This document shows positions 19,730-31,636 of a stretch of DNA of 64,000 nucleotides, piece by piece (the first letter of the stretch is position 1; each line of letters opens with the position of its first letter). Position numbers and translations under genes: made by a program. The stretch is from the NCBI GenBank assembly GCA_030998225.1, contig JAPYXD010000598.1, positions 248,001 to 312,000 of the forward strand. Reading direction: 5' to 3'. The notes under the pieces were generated by a model that saw only the letters and a list, made by a program, of their open reading frames with translations, was not told where the DNA came from and made no database searches. Origin of the DNA: Diplolepis rosae (lineage: Eukaryota; Arthropoda; Insecta; Hymenoptera; Diplolepididae).

Positions 19730-21812
19730 GGGGCTGGGCCATGACGGGGCTGGTTGTACAGGGCGCGCGGGCCGCGTCCTAAGGAATCTGGGCTCCCAGC
19801 CTTTCCCTTCGCGAGAGCATGAGGTGGCACTTGGGTTGGACCTTGAGGTGAAAGCTAGTAAAGGGGCTAAAATGGCGAGAGGGGTGGAGATTATCAAGAC
19901 TGATATCAACCACCATACTCTGCCAAGAGAGAAGAAAGAGAAACTGGTGGAGAAGGTCAGTGACGGGATTGAGGTACCAGTTATTGAACCTCACGTCCTC
20001 GAGACTCAGGACTGCGCCGGACGGGTCAGTGACGGAAGGGAGGATCCCCCTTCAAGAGACTCAGAGAGAGAGTGTGTGTGGAATGATCAACCACAGAGAG
20101 AGACTACTCAATCCATTGTTAATCGGTCCGAAGTAAGTTGTGATAATGATAATGTAATGAGAAAGAGTAGTATTAAAATGTTGGGAGTTTGGGGACAAGT
20201 AATTGAAGACATGAAAGTTTTATTCAATTGTCCGGTGCCAACAAAGCACATTCGAACCGAGGATTGCGAATCCGTAGAAGTGATACCTGTCTTGAGTGCA
20301 AGATCTAAAGAAGGAAATAGCATGCTTACCCCTTTGTTTACGTCTAGTAATGACAAGTTATTCTTGCGTGATGATAATTTAATAAATTTTATAACTTGTG
20401 ATGGAGTGTTGACTACTCCAGTAGGCCGTGAATTAATGGATAATTCGTTGATTAAGCTATCCGATATCCGAGAAGAAAATTCTGAAGTTGGATTAGTTAC
20501 ATCTGTAAAAAATAAAAAACGTTTAATTTTCAATTTGTTTGTAAAAGAAACTTACGATGCTAAACAATTTGTTAAAAATGTAGAGTTAGCAGTATCGACT
20601 TTCCGAGAAGCTGTTGAAACAATGGGTTTGAAAAATTTCAGCGTATCGAGGGTTGGAAATGGGTTAGATAGTATTCCTTGGAAAGTTATTGAGCAAATTT
20701 TCAGAACTTACTTTGGAAAAGGAGGATATACAATTTGCATTTGCAATGGTGAAGTTAAAACTCCACCAGTAGCTGATAGGCAAAAAATCATTCAAGAATG
20801 TCATGACTCAGTAGTAGGTGGACATAAAGGTGAGACCAAAACTTTCGACCGAATCCGCGAACGGTTTTACTGGAAAGGCATGCGAGAAGAAATTCGTGAA
20901 TATGTCCGTACATGCGACTCATGTCAAAGAAAGAAATTAGTTAGACTAAAGATTAAATTACCAATGCAAATTACGGATACTCCAATTAGATTTTTGCAAA
21001 AAATTCAAATCGATTTAGTTGGTCCTTTACCGACTACTGAATCCGGAAATAGTTTCATCCTCACCTGGCAAGATTGCCTTACTAAATATTCAGGAGCTGT
21101 ACCGTTGTCCAAAATAGATACACCTCACATAGCAATAGCGATAGCTGAAAATATAATATGCATTTTCGGTTGTCCTGAAACTATACAAACCGATCAGGGA
21201 AAACAATTTACGAGCAAGCTTATGGCTAGTTTTGCCGCGTTATTCCGAATTAAGCAGTATCATTCTACTGCTTATCATCCTCAGTCGTTGGGTGCATTAG
21301 AGAGAAGCCATCATACCTTTGTAGAGTACTTACGTCATTATAGTACAAAATCCTCTTGGGATCAATGGTTACCTTATGCCATGTTTTCGTTTAATACTTC
21401 GGTTCATGAGTCCACTGGCGTCACTCCACATGAGGCAGTTTTTGGACGCAAAGTTAGATTCCCTTCTGAATTTGCCGATGAAAATGTTCCTATGACTTAT
21501 ATTTCGATGGTTGATGAGTTGTTGAATAAAATAACAGAGACAGAATCTCTCTGCGTCGCTCGCTTAGAGGCTGCGAAGCAGCGCTGCAAAAGGTACTATG
21601 ATCAGAAACTTAATGATAAAAAATTTGAAGTAGGCGAATACGTAATGTTATTAATTGAAGCACGTGAGGATAAACTTGATGACCATTATGAAGGTCCTTA
21701 TAAAATTAATAAAATTTTAAATAATGTTAATTTAGAGTTACAAACTTCTCCTCAAGAAACTAGAATAGTTCACATGAATCGTGTAAAACATGCCTTTTTA
21801 CGATTTACATAA
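19584..21812 (+). CDS. Element B integrase part of pol
   Basis: The frame is 742 codons, starting in a (GA)n microsatellite that reads as Arg-Glu repeats. The natural protein probably had no start here: the frame differs from the RT part and the switch falls on the microsatellite. After a 350-residue spacer the integrase shows the HHCC zinc domain (HDSVVGGHKG, CDSCQ), the D,D-35-E core (DLVGPLP, TDQGKQF, GALERSHH) and a YEGPYKI GPY/F module. Unlike element A, the YHPQSLGALE segment is complete. It ends close to the 3' untranslated part, with no env after it. Confidence 0.87.
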   Translation: MRERERESGTLDESGVLTRTLPGVRVGLSQKRRPSRGLRTLQGAAAIVEGLGHDGAGCTGRAGRVLRNLGSQPFPSREHEVALGLDLEVKASKGAKMARGVEIIKTDINHHTLPREKKEKLVEKVSDGIEVPVIEPHVLETQDCAGRVSDGREDPPSRDSERECVWNDQPQRETTQSIVNRSEVSCDNDNVMRKSSIKMLGVWGQVIEDMKVLFNCPVPTKHIRTEDCESVEVIPVLSARSKEGNSMLTPLFTSSNDKLFLRDDNLINFITCDGVLTTPVGRELMDNSLIKLSDIREENSEVGLVTSVKNKKRLIFNLFVKETYDAKQFVKNVELAVSTFREAVETMGLKNFSVSRVGNGLDSIPWKVIEQIFRTYFGKGGYTICICNGEVKTPPVADRQKIIQECHDSVVGGHKGETKTFDRIRERFYWKGMREEIREYVRTCDSCQRKKLVRLKIKLPMQITDTPIRFLQKIQIDLVGPLPTTESGNSFILTWQDCLTKYSGAVPLSKIDTPHIAIAIAENIICIFGCPETIQTDQGKQFTSKLMASFAALFRIKQYHSTAYHPQSLGALERSHHTFVEYLRHYSTKSSWDQWLPYAMFSFNTSVHESTGVTPHEAVFGRKVRFPSEFADENVPMTYISMVDELLNKITETESLCVARLEAAKQRCKRYYDQKLNDKKFEVGEYVMLLIEAREDKLDDHYEGPYKINKILNNVNLELQTSPQETRIVHMNRVKHAFLRFT
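19586..19603 (+). repeat. (GA)n microsatellite inside pol
   Basis: About nine GA units sit where the RT frame and the integrase frame overlap. Slippage here would explain the frame change. Confidence 0.85.
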
Positions 21813-23048
21813 ATTTAAAGACAATTAGAGATTTATTACTTAATACGTAAAAGTTAAAGTCAATCTAGTATTAGTATGAATATTCTCTTAAGTATTGATT
21901 GTATAATACATAAATATATTATTCTTTATATTTCTAGTAGTAAAATTTTAAAGTAAATATTCATATTTAACGAAAAAATAAACTAAATTACATTTCTTTT
22001 TTTTTTAAAAAAAAAGAGAAGAAAAACGAAACAAAAAATTATTTTTTCAAAAAAAAAAAAATTTCTATGTATGACAAAAATTAGTTGATAAACATATAAA
22101 TTTATATATTTTTATGCATCATAATGATAAAAACCAGCATTTTCTCATAAAATAAAATAAAAGAGGAAGAATTTGTAATTTAATTTTTATAAAATAAGAA
22201 GAGGAAAATAGTATTAGATTTTTAACCAAACGACTTTCCTTGAAATCGTGACCATACACAAGTGTCGTAGGTCGTGGTTGATCTGGTTCATTATCACGGC
22301 TTCTCAGAATTCCGTCTCTAACGTTCAACACTATGTTCGCTGAAACATTTCCTTGGGACCTGTATATATCTCTTCGAACCTTAACCTAGAGAAAAACAAA
22401 ATTTTTCAATTAAAAGTATATATATATATATATTAATATTTAATTCATTAAATTAGAGTAGAAGAAAAATTGGTGCACGCCTCATGTTTTCGTGCATGTA
22501 TGGGATTTGAATGTTGTGTGTTCTTTCCTCCTGGGTGGAACCCTGTATCAAGCCACAACAACTTAATTATAATGATAAATAAATAAAATAAAATTTATAA
22601 TATTACAAAAAAATAGATATAATAATAATTTCTAATTTTAAGATTTATTTTCTTTACTTACATTTAGAATTCAATCACGTCTTGATTTTGGAGGTTAGAA
22701 ATGTGAATCATAATTTTAATACTTTATTGGAATTATATTGTTTGTTGCAATTAATAATTATATTTTAACTTACCTAATTAGAAATATTGAATTCTATGCA
22801 TGGGGCGGGGATGTGTGGTGTGTACCAAACGTCAAGATGTTTGCGTATTTTAAAAGGTTAATTTCAACTTACCATGAACGTTTTTTGTCCCGATATTACC
22901 GATGAATGACACCACTGAAACTTAATTCAGTTTTTACTTATGTAAATCCGTATAATCAAATTGCTCATCATTGAAGATCGCGCCAAAATCGTCTTTATCG
23001 TAAATAAGGTTTTAAAAAAGGCCGTTCTATGGAAGCGACCTTTTTCTA
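21813..23048 (+). other. Element B 3' untranslated region
   Basis: The region is 1.2 kb, AT-rich, with A and T homopolymers at about 21995-22065 and a short TA run near 22417-22434. I see no env-like frame or other gene. Confidence 0.6.
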
Positions 23049-23058
23049 AGGGGAGGAG
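23049..23058 (+). other. Polypurine tract of element B
   Basis: AGGGGAGGAG lies directly before TGTGACG of the 3' LTR. Confidence 0.7.
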
Positions 23059-24197
23059 TGTGACGATAGTCGATTTTGCCACTAGAGGCGCTTTGATTTC
23101 TGCGCGAAAGTTTAAATGATCTCGAATTAAATATTCGATGAAATAAAAGAATAGTTTTATAATTATTCATGAAATAATTATTTATAAATAAATTAATGAG
23201 ATTGGCATAGAATAAGAGCGATTCGACATAGAGAAATATAATGAAAATGAATGCTGCATGATATCAGTATAGTTATTATGTGTTTATTCTACAGTTAATA
23301 ATTAAGAACCAAATGCAAATAGCCTATATAATATTTAGAATATGTGCTTTGAGCAAAGCATTTATTATTTAAAGACTTTTCTTAGAACCTAAGTAGAACG
23401 TAAAATTATTATCAAATTCAGGCGCCAGAATATCGCGACATAGAACTATTATAATTATCTTCTGAATAACCAGGACACATTAATTATATTAGAATAAACA
23501 AATAGGATCTAAGTGTGACAGGTAGTTTACTTCTAAAAGACGATGATAGTTTTACGACATAGATTTCATAGGAATTTCGAGTATGTGATACGTGACTATA
23601 AGCTTGAGCGGCAGCCCTTGATGCTGTGGTCCACGTGCATTTAAGAAGAAAAGTAGGGATATAGAGATCTAGAACTTATGTTAATGAGTAGGGATTTATA
23701 ATCAATACTATTGGCTAGCCGCACTAGTTCTAATTAGTGGGAAGACGCAAGGATGGTGCGCAACTGCACATATGACGGTGCAGCTCGCGAGACTTCGTCG
23801 CTGAAGATCAGATTTTTTCTGACCATTGAACTTAATCGATCCGCGCGCGAAATCGTGACCGATCATTTTCTTTGACTTTGAAGTTGAATGTGAATTATAA
23901 GTTTCAAGTTTATGTTATATGTAACTGTAGGACTTTCCAAATATATATGTGTTTTATTTTGCCTAATTAAATAATCTTTTATCATTTATTTAATTACCTT
24001 GTTTATATATTAAAATTATATTAAATGGTTCTATTTTTTTTTCCAAGAAGTGTTTCCACTCTAGGTGAGGTGAGTTTCCACTCTTAAAACGTGGAGAGCT
24101 CACATCCAGCCATCCAAGTTCAAAATTTTATTCAAATTTAAATAATGAAATTTAAAATTACCGACGGTTCCCGCTTGAATTGACTCGGCGCGTCACA
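23059..24197 (+). repeat. Element B 3' LTR
   Basis: The unit is 1139 bp, TGTGACG...CGTCACA. It contains GAGATTGGC and GCGATTCGAC around 23195-23230. It is followed by AGCA at 24198-24201. It resembles 1-687 more than the 5' LTR at 12511-13667 in its second half. Confidence 0.82.
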
Positions 24198-25292
24198 AGC
24201 ACTTACTGCTGGAGCCATCTATTGACAAACAGCGAGAACTTAGTTGTGCACCTAATAGATAAAAATCCAAAAATAAAAATTTCTTAAAAAATTCAAAATA
24301 TCTCAAAAGCGGTAAAAGATCCCCCGTAACTAATCCCGAGAAAAAAAATTTCAAAAATTAAATTAAATTAAATTAAAATTAAAAAATTAAATATTAATTA
24401 AAAAGTAAAGGTTACAACTTCGAAAACCTTGAAATTAATTTTTTTAATATACTATTGTATATGCATTATAGGTATTGAGAAAGAAATACTTTGAGACTAA
24501 TGATTTTGTTTACTGTAATTTATTAGAGTTATCAACGATTCGGACATGACGTAAACTTATACCAATGGATACAACAAAGACAAGTGATGTATAATATGCA
24601 ATATGTACTCAACGTTGAGACAGATAATCGACCCTTTATCCCTGCGACATGTAATTCAAATCTCCTTAAGTCTGATTTCAGTTTCGAATAAAGTACAATT
24701 TTAATCAAAGGAAGTAAAAAGTATAATAAAAAAGTAAAAATTAAATTAAATGAAATTAATTTGGGCGAGAATTAGCAATAAAATATCAAGACGTGTTAAA
24801 TGATTCTCATTTTTCGTTTAATTTTCTTATTTGCTAGCGATATCAAGTGAGCTCGTGAGATTAAAAGTCATTTGACTGATTAATTTCTGAATATTTCCAC
24901 TTCTTTTTCCTTTGTATCTCAGCAATAATTCCTTTGATACAAACAAAAATATATTTCAGTGCATTTATTTGAATCCAAATTCGAGTTTTGTTAAATAAAT
25001 AATTTATTTGACATATAATTTTTAATTAAAATAAACAGTTGATTCAATTAATGCTGTATTAATTTACTCAAGGACTTATCTTTATGCAACTGAATTCACT
25101 GAAACAAACTGTTTTGTATGAATTAAAGAAATTTGTTTTTTCTGAGTGAAAATATATATGTTTTCACACTATCGCAGAGGCAGATTTCAACAGCGATGCA
25201 GTTTTAATCGGTGTAGTAATTCAACAGAAATGCTCTTTTTATCGGCGATAGTCTCATGTACATATCACCCACGGAGTGTCCGTTTAATTAGA
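24198..25292 (+). repeat. 1095-bp direct repeat, copy 2
   Basis: Partner of 13668-14762. After the shared end the sequence turns into unrelated AT-rich DNA (AGTTATTAAAC). Confidence 0.9.
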
Positions 25293-25851
25293 AGTTATTA
25301 AACTATTTAAATGTTGCGTATAGACATGTTACAAAGTGAATAACTATTTGGTCGTTATAGCTAAACATATCACTAGATGTTGCTATGGTGTTTCGTGTAA
25401 ATTTTACACAATAATCCCTACCCTTCCAAACTAAAAATTGTACGTTACTTGTATCCTTCACTTACACTTATCGCCATACAAAACACGCATACATACATGT
25501 ATAAATATTTTTATATCATTAACTATTTTTCTCGTGTATTCGAAGCTTATTATTAACTCTATCGGTTAAAAGAAAAAGAAAAATTTACAATTGTGAATTA
25601 AATGCGAATTAAATAACTTCCAAAAAATATTCGGAAGGTAGAGTGTCATTAGATACTTCTATATAGTATAATACCTGTTTCTAGTGCTCATAAAGTTTTT
25701 ATATTATTAGACATCGTATTGCAATTATAAAGCTCCTGTTGTTTGATAAAGAAATTCACTAACTACAGTAGAAGACCCCATTTGCAAACATTGGAGATAT
25801 GTGGAATTGATACAAAAAATTTATTAGAAAATAAGTATATATAATATATAT
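25293..25851. other. Non-coding AT-rich stretch
   Basis: I see no gene or defined repeat here. Confidence 0.5.
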
Positions 25852-26360
25852 AAGTATATAAATCAAAACAAATTTATGAAAATGTTAAAATTAATAAATA
25901 TATAAAGCTAATCAAAAAAATTAATATTTTCAAATTACCTGTCATTACAAAATAACCTTCACAGAAACATCACAAAAAAATTCGAAGGTGTCAAATAAAA
26001 AAAACAAAGAAAAATTGAAAAAAAAAACATTTTTTCTTAAAAAAAATTTTTTAAGAAAAATATGTAAAATGAAACTTTCAAACTACAAATTCAATTAGAA
26101 TTTATAAATTTGACTACGATTTTTTTAAATATAATTAATAGTGACATAATTTCCAGTTATGTTTCTTACTTCAAATTTTGAAACATTATGGAAAGTTTCT
26201 GACTAAGTTTTTATTTGACATCTTCGAATTTTTTTGTGATGTTTCTGTGAAGGTTATTTTGTAATGACAGGTAATTTGAAAATATTTATTTTTTTGATTA
26301 ACTTTATTTATATATTTATTAATTTTAACATTTTTATAAATTTGTTTTGATTTATATAGA
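25852..26360. mobile_element. Hairpin MITE-like element
   Basis: Arms of about 150 bp (25852-26004 and 26208-26360) are reverse complements with moderate divergence. The middle has a smaller A/T hairpin near 26020-26065. There is no coding capacity. The inverted stretch around TTACCTGTCATTACAAAATA is the clearest. Duplicated target bases were not resolved. Confidence 0.7.
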
Positions 26361-29095
26361 GTAAAAAAATTTTCGAATCAAATAATTTTGATGATCTGAA
26401 GAGGTTTCAATTCTACATAGTCCGAGGTTGGTCATTTCTCTTTTTCTAATGAAGAATTTCGTTCGGACGTTAAACCTTTTAAATTTAAAAGATTAAATCA
26501 AAAAGATTCCAAATTTCAGCTAAATTTTTGCAGGCTTAATATTATGTAATTTAAACATTTGTTAAAAATACTTTTAAAAATGTGACTAACATGGAAATAT
26601 ATAAAATGATTAGTTTTTAATCACATATTTTCGTGATCTACGACTTAATATTCAGATAATAAAATATTAGTGGTTGATTTGATAAATGAATGAAAAAATT
26701 CGAACATTTATCATTTCAATTGAAATTTTCGTGTGAAATTATGATTTTTATCAGAGTAAATAAGCATAAAAATACTGAGAAATAATACTAAATAATATTC
26801 TAACTTCCAATACATTTTAATCTCATCGTGAAACATCAAATAAATTTTTACTAATAATGATATCGTTTAATTGTTCGTTTGCAAAGTATTTTTTTCAGTA
26901 TATAAAAATTTATTCTCTGGTGAGAAAAACTAGCTAAAACAAGAAGCTATACAATTATCTTGAGCTATTCAGTATTTGTAGCTTGATTTGTGTATATCAT
27001 AATTTCTTTTATGATATTTCTTAAAAATAGAACAAACGAGAAAATATTTCAATGAAACATTGAAAAAATAATAATGCTCTATGTAGTCTAATAACACTGG
27101 GTGAAATAATATTTTAAAATGAAGCTTTAGAATTAGCTTATGAGGTGGACGGACATTTTTACACACAATTTTTAAAATATTTTATTCATGACTTGAAGAG
27201 TATTTGATGTAAAGCATTCAAATGACATAAGAAAAAATTCAAAAACAAGCAAGTGTCAAATTTCAATATAAAATAGCTGAGACATATTTTCATTAACACT
27301 TGAAACATTTTCTCGTTAAATTTGACAGAATGTGGTCAGTTAATTATGAATTAAAGATATTTGAACGATTACTATATTGTGCTTCATCAGCAATCATTGT
27401 TCAATACTCGCACTTTACATGTTGAAATTAACTCACTCGTTAAGTATTTTCATGCAATTGGCTACGTTTTAGGTACTTCTAGAACAGCAAACTGTGATTT
27501 GTGCAATGTTTTACAGTACCTTCGACAAATAAATGTTCGTACATAAATGTGCTTATGGCAAAGTATGTATACTCTTGTGTAGAAATATATAATTGTTGAT
27601 ATCTATTTTTTACAGTTTATCCCTGTGAAATCGATTTTATAATTATTAGCTACAACAATATCCGGGTGTATATTATGGATCAGATGTAATACCTTGTAGA
27701 ATAGAAATTCTGTAGCATTCTTTAAATATAAATATAGCACTCTCAGAAATGGAAATATTTTTCAGGAATCCTTATTATTTTCAAATTTGAGAAAAGTACG
27801 AAGTAAAATAACGCAAAGTACAATTATATAAAATCCAAAAAACTGGAAGCACATTTTACATACATAAATTGGTGTTAATTTTGAATAATTTTGTTTTTAA
27901 TTTGCAAAAGATAGATACCGGAAAACTAATAGTAGAATTCTTTAAGAAGCATTTTGTGTTTATAGTTTTAATTTACTATGGGGTATAAACTTGAAAGATT
28001 CAACAGTATTTAAAGAACACAATCGGTGCCGAAACCTGTGCATTAAACACAAAAAAGGATAGCAAATATTACATATTGTAAAATATACGGCAACTCACAG
28101 AAATTACTGATAAAAAAATAAGCCTTTTAAAAATGGCACTCAACGATATCTGTGCAGATTTAAAATGATAAAAAGGTAGGTCTCATAATGAGATGAAATA
28201 AAGTCAAACTGCATGCAAGTTTAACGGTGTATCAACTTTGGCATTAAATGCTTTTAAAAAATCTGAAGTAAAAGAAACTTCCCGACTAACTCAAAATAAC
28301 TATGTACAATTCTATAAAAAAATTTATCTAAAATTGTAAACGTAATAGCTGACAAAATCGTGATTTGCTTAGCATTCAACGATCTGCCAGAGGCAAAGCG
28401 ATTTTACGCTTTGCTACTAAATTGATAGTGTCGTGATGTGCTGGATTTGAGGCTCAACGCCTAGAAAAATTTATTTCCTTCTAAAATAACAACAAGTGTT
28501 TCAAGGAGATTTCAAACAAAAACACACGATTCTTCCATCTTACCAACGAGCTACTAAAGATTTCTTTCTGCTTCGCTAAAATTTCATTTCAATAATAATA
28601 AAAAAACATAATATAATTTGAAAAACTGAAAAAACCGTCAATATAAGGTAACCGTGGCCTAATTCCAGGATGTAAGCTCATCAACAAACTTTAATAAAAC
28701 GCGTTATGAGTTCCGTCCAGACAATAAAATTTTTTTTTTTGCAATTTAATGCTAAAAGTTACGAATATTTAAATGGCAGTACGACCATTGCACGAAATTC
28801 AGCGCTTAGATATAATCGCTTACACATTGTAATGACTTTACTCATGGCAGTATTGATTTCAGGCGGTAGCCCCGAATTCGAAACATATCACAAAGCAGTT
28901 CTTTAAGTCTTTCATTTACGCTACGCAACTCTCGTACAGTATTTCCATTTTAAATTTAGAACCCATAATGATATGCTTGCAAATCATTTTGCAAGATTCT
29001 TGAGCGAGTCTCGCGAATGTTATGCGTATACAATTATAAATTATGAGAGGCGGTTATATACAAGTCTCTAAGACGAGGTTGCTACGCGATGTGTC
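26361..29095. other. AT-rich DNA downstream of POSH, including its 3' UTR
   Basis: No convincing gene on either strand. The part nearest 29095 must contain the 3' UTR of the minus-strand gene; the polyadenylation site could not be placed with confidence. Confidence 0.4.
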
Positions 29096-29317
29096 TCAGA
29101 AAGCCTCCACAAAACTTGCAGGGAAAAGTCCAGTTCTGCCTGTACGTTGCTGAGTTCCCTTATACCAACCATCGTCACGTTTCTTGTGTACGTAAATGAT
29201 ATCTCCAACTCGTAATTCCAATTCAAATTCACTATTTGGAGGATATGGTACTATACAGCGAAATCTATAGACACGTTCCCTGTAAACAAGATTATTATTT
29301 ACGAATGGCATTGCTTT
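29096..29317 (-). CDS. POSH: POSH/SH3RF last coding exon: C-terminal SH3 domain
   Basis: The exon encodes 73 residues ending in TGA at 29098-29096. The peptide contains [19 protein letters not shown], then [12 protein letters not shown] and [11 protein letters not shown] at the very C-terminus. This is the fourth SH3 domain of POSH (SH3RF family), which ends the protein in other animals. POSH is a cytoplasmic E3 ligase and scaffold for JNK and Rac signalling. The ALYDY-type groove is replaced by VPYPP, usual for this domain. The acceptor is AAATAAACAG at 29318 (minus strand), phase 0, which matches the preceding exon. Confidence 0.9.
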   Translation of the reverse strand, partial: KAMPFVNNNLVYRERVYRFRCIVPYPPNSEFELELRVGDIIYVHKKRDDGWYKGTQQRTGRTGLFPASFVEAF

Positions 29318-29387
29318 CTGTTTATTTATGTGAAGAATGAATAATCTACAATGATACTGACATTGGAAATATATATAATATATATAC

Positions 29388-29508
29388 CCACCGTTCTCTG
29401 GAGGCAGATTGTTGTTTAACTTGTTTGCCCATTCCAGCGTCCAAAGAATTGCTTTTACGGTGATGATTACTGACTGAACTATTTACGACTCCACCAGCTT
29501 CCCCTGAT
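29388..29508 (-). CDS. POSH: POSH/SH3RF penultimate exon
   Basis: The exon is 121 bp with acceptor TTTTTAATAG. It opens with one base that completes a split codon, then 40 codons including [16 protein letters not shown], the Ser/His-rich linker known between the third and fourth SH3 domains. A donor TGG-GTATAT gives phase 0 as required by the next exon. Another GT four bases upstream (GTGGGT) would break the frame and is rejected. No domain of its own. Confidence 0.8.
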
Positions 29509-29933
29509 CTATTAAAAAGCAGTTTTTTTTAGATAACTAATTAAAATAATATATTCTTATTAGTTTTTATATTTTGATTAGTTTTTAAATCAAGTTTTTG
29601 TAATAAATTATTAATTTTTTTGAATTAAAATGGATTTTTTTAACATTGTGTAATTATAAAGTTATTATAAATATCGAAATTGCAGTAACTAAAAACTTTA
29701 ACAATTTTGAGATTTTGAAATATTAAAATTCAGAAAATTAAATGATTCCTGATTTACATTAAGAATTAATGAAAATGTGAATTGAAAAACTTACAATAAC
29801 GTAAAATTAGAAAAAAAATGTTATTCTCACATCTTCAGATCAATTCATAAAAATTCTTCATTTGCTATTCCTTGCTATCAAAAAATGTTAATATTCCATC
29901 TTCTCAAGATACATTTTGCTATTTAGAAATTAA

Positions 29934-30620
29934 GGGGCTATACCAGTGTGACACTTTCAAAAAAATCGATTTTTTTTGTGCCTTTTCCAACAGTCCATTG
30001 TATGGGCCAGGTATAACTGATTAGCAGTTTTTATGGTAAATATCATTTTATCTTGCATAAATCGATAGTTAAATCTTTAAACGCGTTGATGAGAAATGAG
30101 ATTTTTCAAATTTGCTGACATTGTAACTTAAAGAGCAATTATCTGATTGACTTGAAATTTGTACTGAGTACTATTAAATATATTTACCCTACAATGACGT
30201 ACGATATTTTTGATTGGATGAAAATTGACGATTTGGCATTGAAAAAACGACCATTTTATAGTCAAGAAAACATACGTTTTTTCATAACTACGCTATTTTG
30301 TTAGATTTTGATATTTTTCGGAAATCCTACGTCATTGTACAGGAAATACCTTTCAGTTCAAGGACATTTTTTCTTTTTTCGGTTTCAGCTACTCAATCGG
30401 CCGGAATCATGTCAGCAGTGGAGGAAATTTTTTTTTGGCGTCTCCGAAGGCAGCGCTTAAGTCGCTTGGATCTCAATATTTTTCTAAAAAAAATTATGTA
30501 ATATAGGTCAAATATAGCCAAATATGTTCTTAATTTTGCGAAACATTTAATTCAGTACTTTTCTTCCAAAAAAATCCCGAAAATCATCCAAATTTTCAGC
30601 GCTCACACTGGTATAGCCCC
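29934..30620. mobile_element. Non-autonomous piggyBac-type element with TTAA flanks
   Basis: The element is 687 bp. The termini are GGGGCTATACCAGTGTGA and its reverse complement, flanked by TTAA at 29930-29933 and 30621-30624. TTAA duplication is the mark of piggyBac-like transposases. It has no transposase and lies in a POSH intron. Confidence 0.85.
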
Positions 30621-30624
30621 TTAA

Positions 30625-31155
30625 CTATTCTTATTAATTTTCACTTTATTCCAAGAATATATTTTTTTTAAATATAATTTTCATGCTAATTACTTACCCT
30701 CTGCCTATTAGAGTCTAATTAAGAAATTACTGATATCAAGCATAATGATTATTTTACACAATACACAAATAATATTAATTTCAAAATTGTTAGTTTCATT
30801 AATACATGCTAAATACATTATCAACTTGAACAATTTCATTTTATTTCCCCATGTATTCCATGAGTATAAAAACATCCAAAGCTTGCGCAATTCTTTTGAA
30901 TACTTCTTCAAACAATAAACAATATTTACTCCAGAATTTATATTTTTATGTTTTTATACTTCTGTATTCAACATCTATCAATTCAATTCTGACCGTATAA
31001 TTGACATAATTAATTAAAATATCGCAACAAACTGGGTGTTTCATAAGTGCACAAAAAGCAAGTCACTGGCAATGGTGGTGTAAGCGTTAAAAAATAAGTT
31101 TAATGGATATTTTATTCGTATTCAATTTTTTAAGAAGTTATAAACGACGACTAAC
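30625..31155. other. POSH intron, AT-rich
   Basis: Nothing recognised. Confidence 0.4.
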
Positions 31156-31323
31156 CTCTGTAGGAATGTCACAGGCAAGGAAGGTCGCTCTTTATGTTTT
31201 AGTCTCTGGGAAGATGTGGAGTGCCCTTGACCAGAACCTGGACACAAGCGATGATGGCTGTTCGTAGCATTTATATCCGGTGAGGGTCCCATCTGTAGCA
31301 ATTGGCTTGGGCAAGATCCCGAG
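31156..31323 (-). CDS. POSH: POSH/SH3RF internal exon
   Basis: The exon is 168 bp with donor ACAGAG-GTTAGT (31155 and down) and acceptor AAAATCAG at 31324. It encodes SGSCPSQLLQMGPSPD and then RLKHKERPSLPVTFLQ. The SGSCPSQLLQ block directly follows VHVR in insect POSH proteins, and VHVR ends the exon at 51682. The phases fit: two bases from 51682 and one from here form the Arg codon, and AG at the end is completed by A of the next exon. There is little pyrimidine tract before the acceptor, a weak point. It is a disordered linker between SH3 domains. Confidence 0.82.
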
Positions 31324-31636
31324 CTGATTTTACCCACCCGTCCCCCCAGAATATTAGATTTTTCCAGGTCAAATACTTTTTATAAAGTCAACTGTAGTCC
31401 GCTTACTGTAGTAATGTTTCTTGTTATTGTAAAGACTTTCATGACTCATTTTCAGTGCAAGGTATTTGGAACAGATGAATAAAAGCACAATGACTGCTTT
31501 CCTTATTTTTTGACTTTTATAACTTCCGCTTAAACATTTCTTTGAATTTTGAAACTTTTATTTTAAAAAAATTGCTAGTTGAATCACATTTTATACAAAT
31601 AATTTTAAAAGCGTCTATTCTTCATTTTTCATTAAA

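Larger units (their letters stand above)
12511..24197 (+). mobile_element. Element B: Ty3/gypsy LTR retrotransposon (plus strand)
   Basis: The order is LTR 12511-13667, a 1095-bp repeat that also follows the 3' LTR, leader, gag 15699-17195, protease-RT-RNase H (from about 17190 to 19729), integrase 19584-21812, a 1.2-kb untranslated part, purine tract and LTR 23059-24197. AGCA flanks both outer ends. The two LTRs share ends and landmarks but are clearly different sequences, so they are not a simple pair made in one round of reverse transcription. The primer site seen in element A (TGGTGTCA) is missing. RT carries a catalytic Asp to Asn change. The copy is inactive. Confidence 0.8.

Noticed and set aside
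21813..23058. Possible env gene of element B (endogenous retrovirus)
   Set aside because: No long frame, signal peptide or membrane segment exists between integrase and LTR. Element A also has none. Both are plain LTR retrotransposons here.
23059..24197. Independent TIR transposon of 1.1 kb with AGCA duplication
   Set aside because: This copy has GGAG, not AGCA, on its left, and sits directly after a purine tract. That is the position of a 3' LTR.
27361..28906. Short plus-strand frames downstream of POSH
   Set aside because: They are 60-66 codons, AT-driven, with no recognisable motif and no splice or promoter context.
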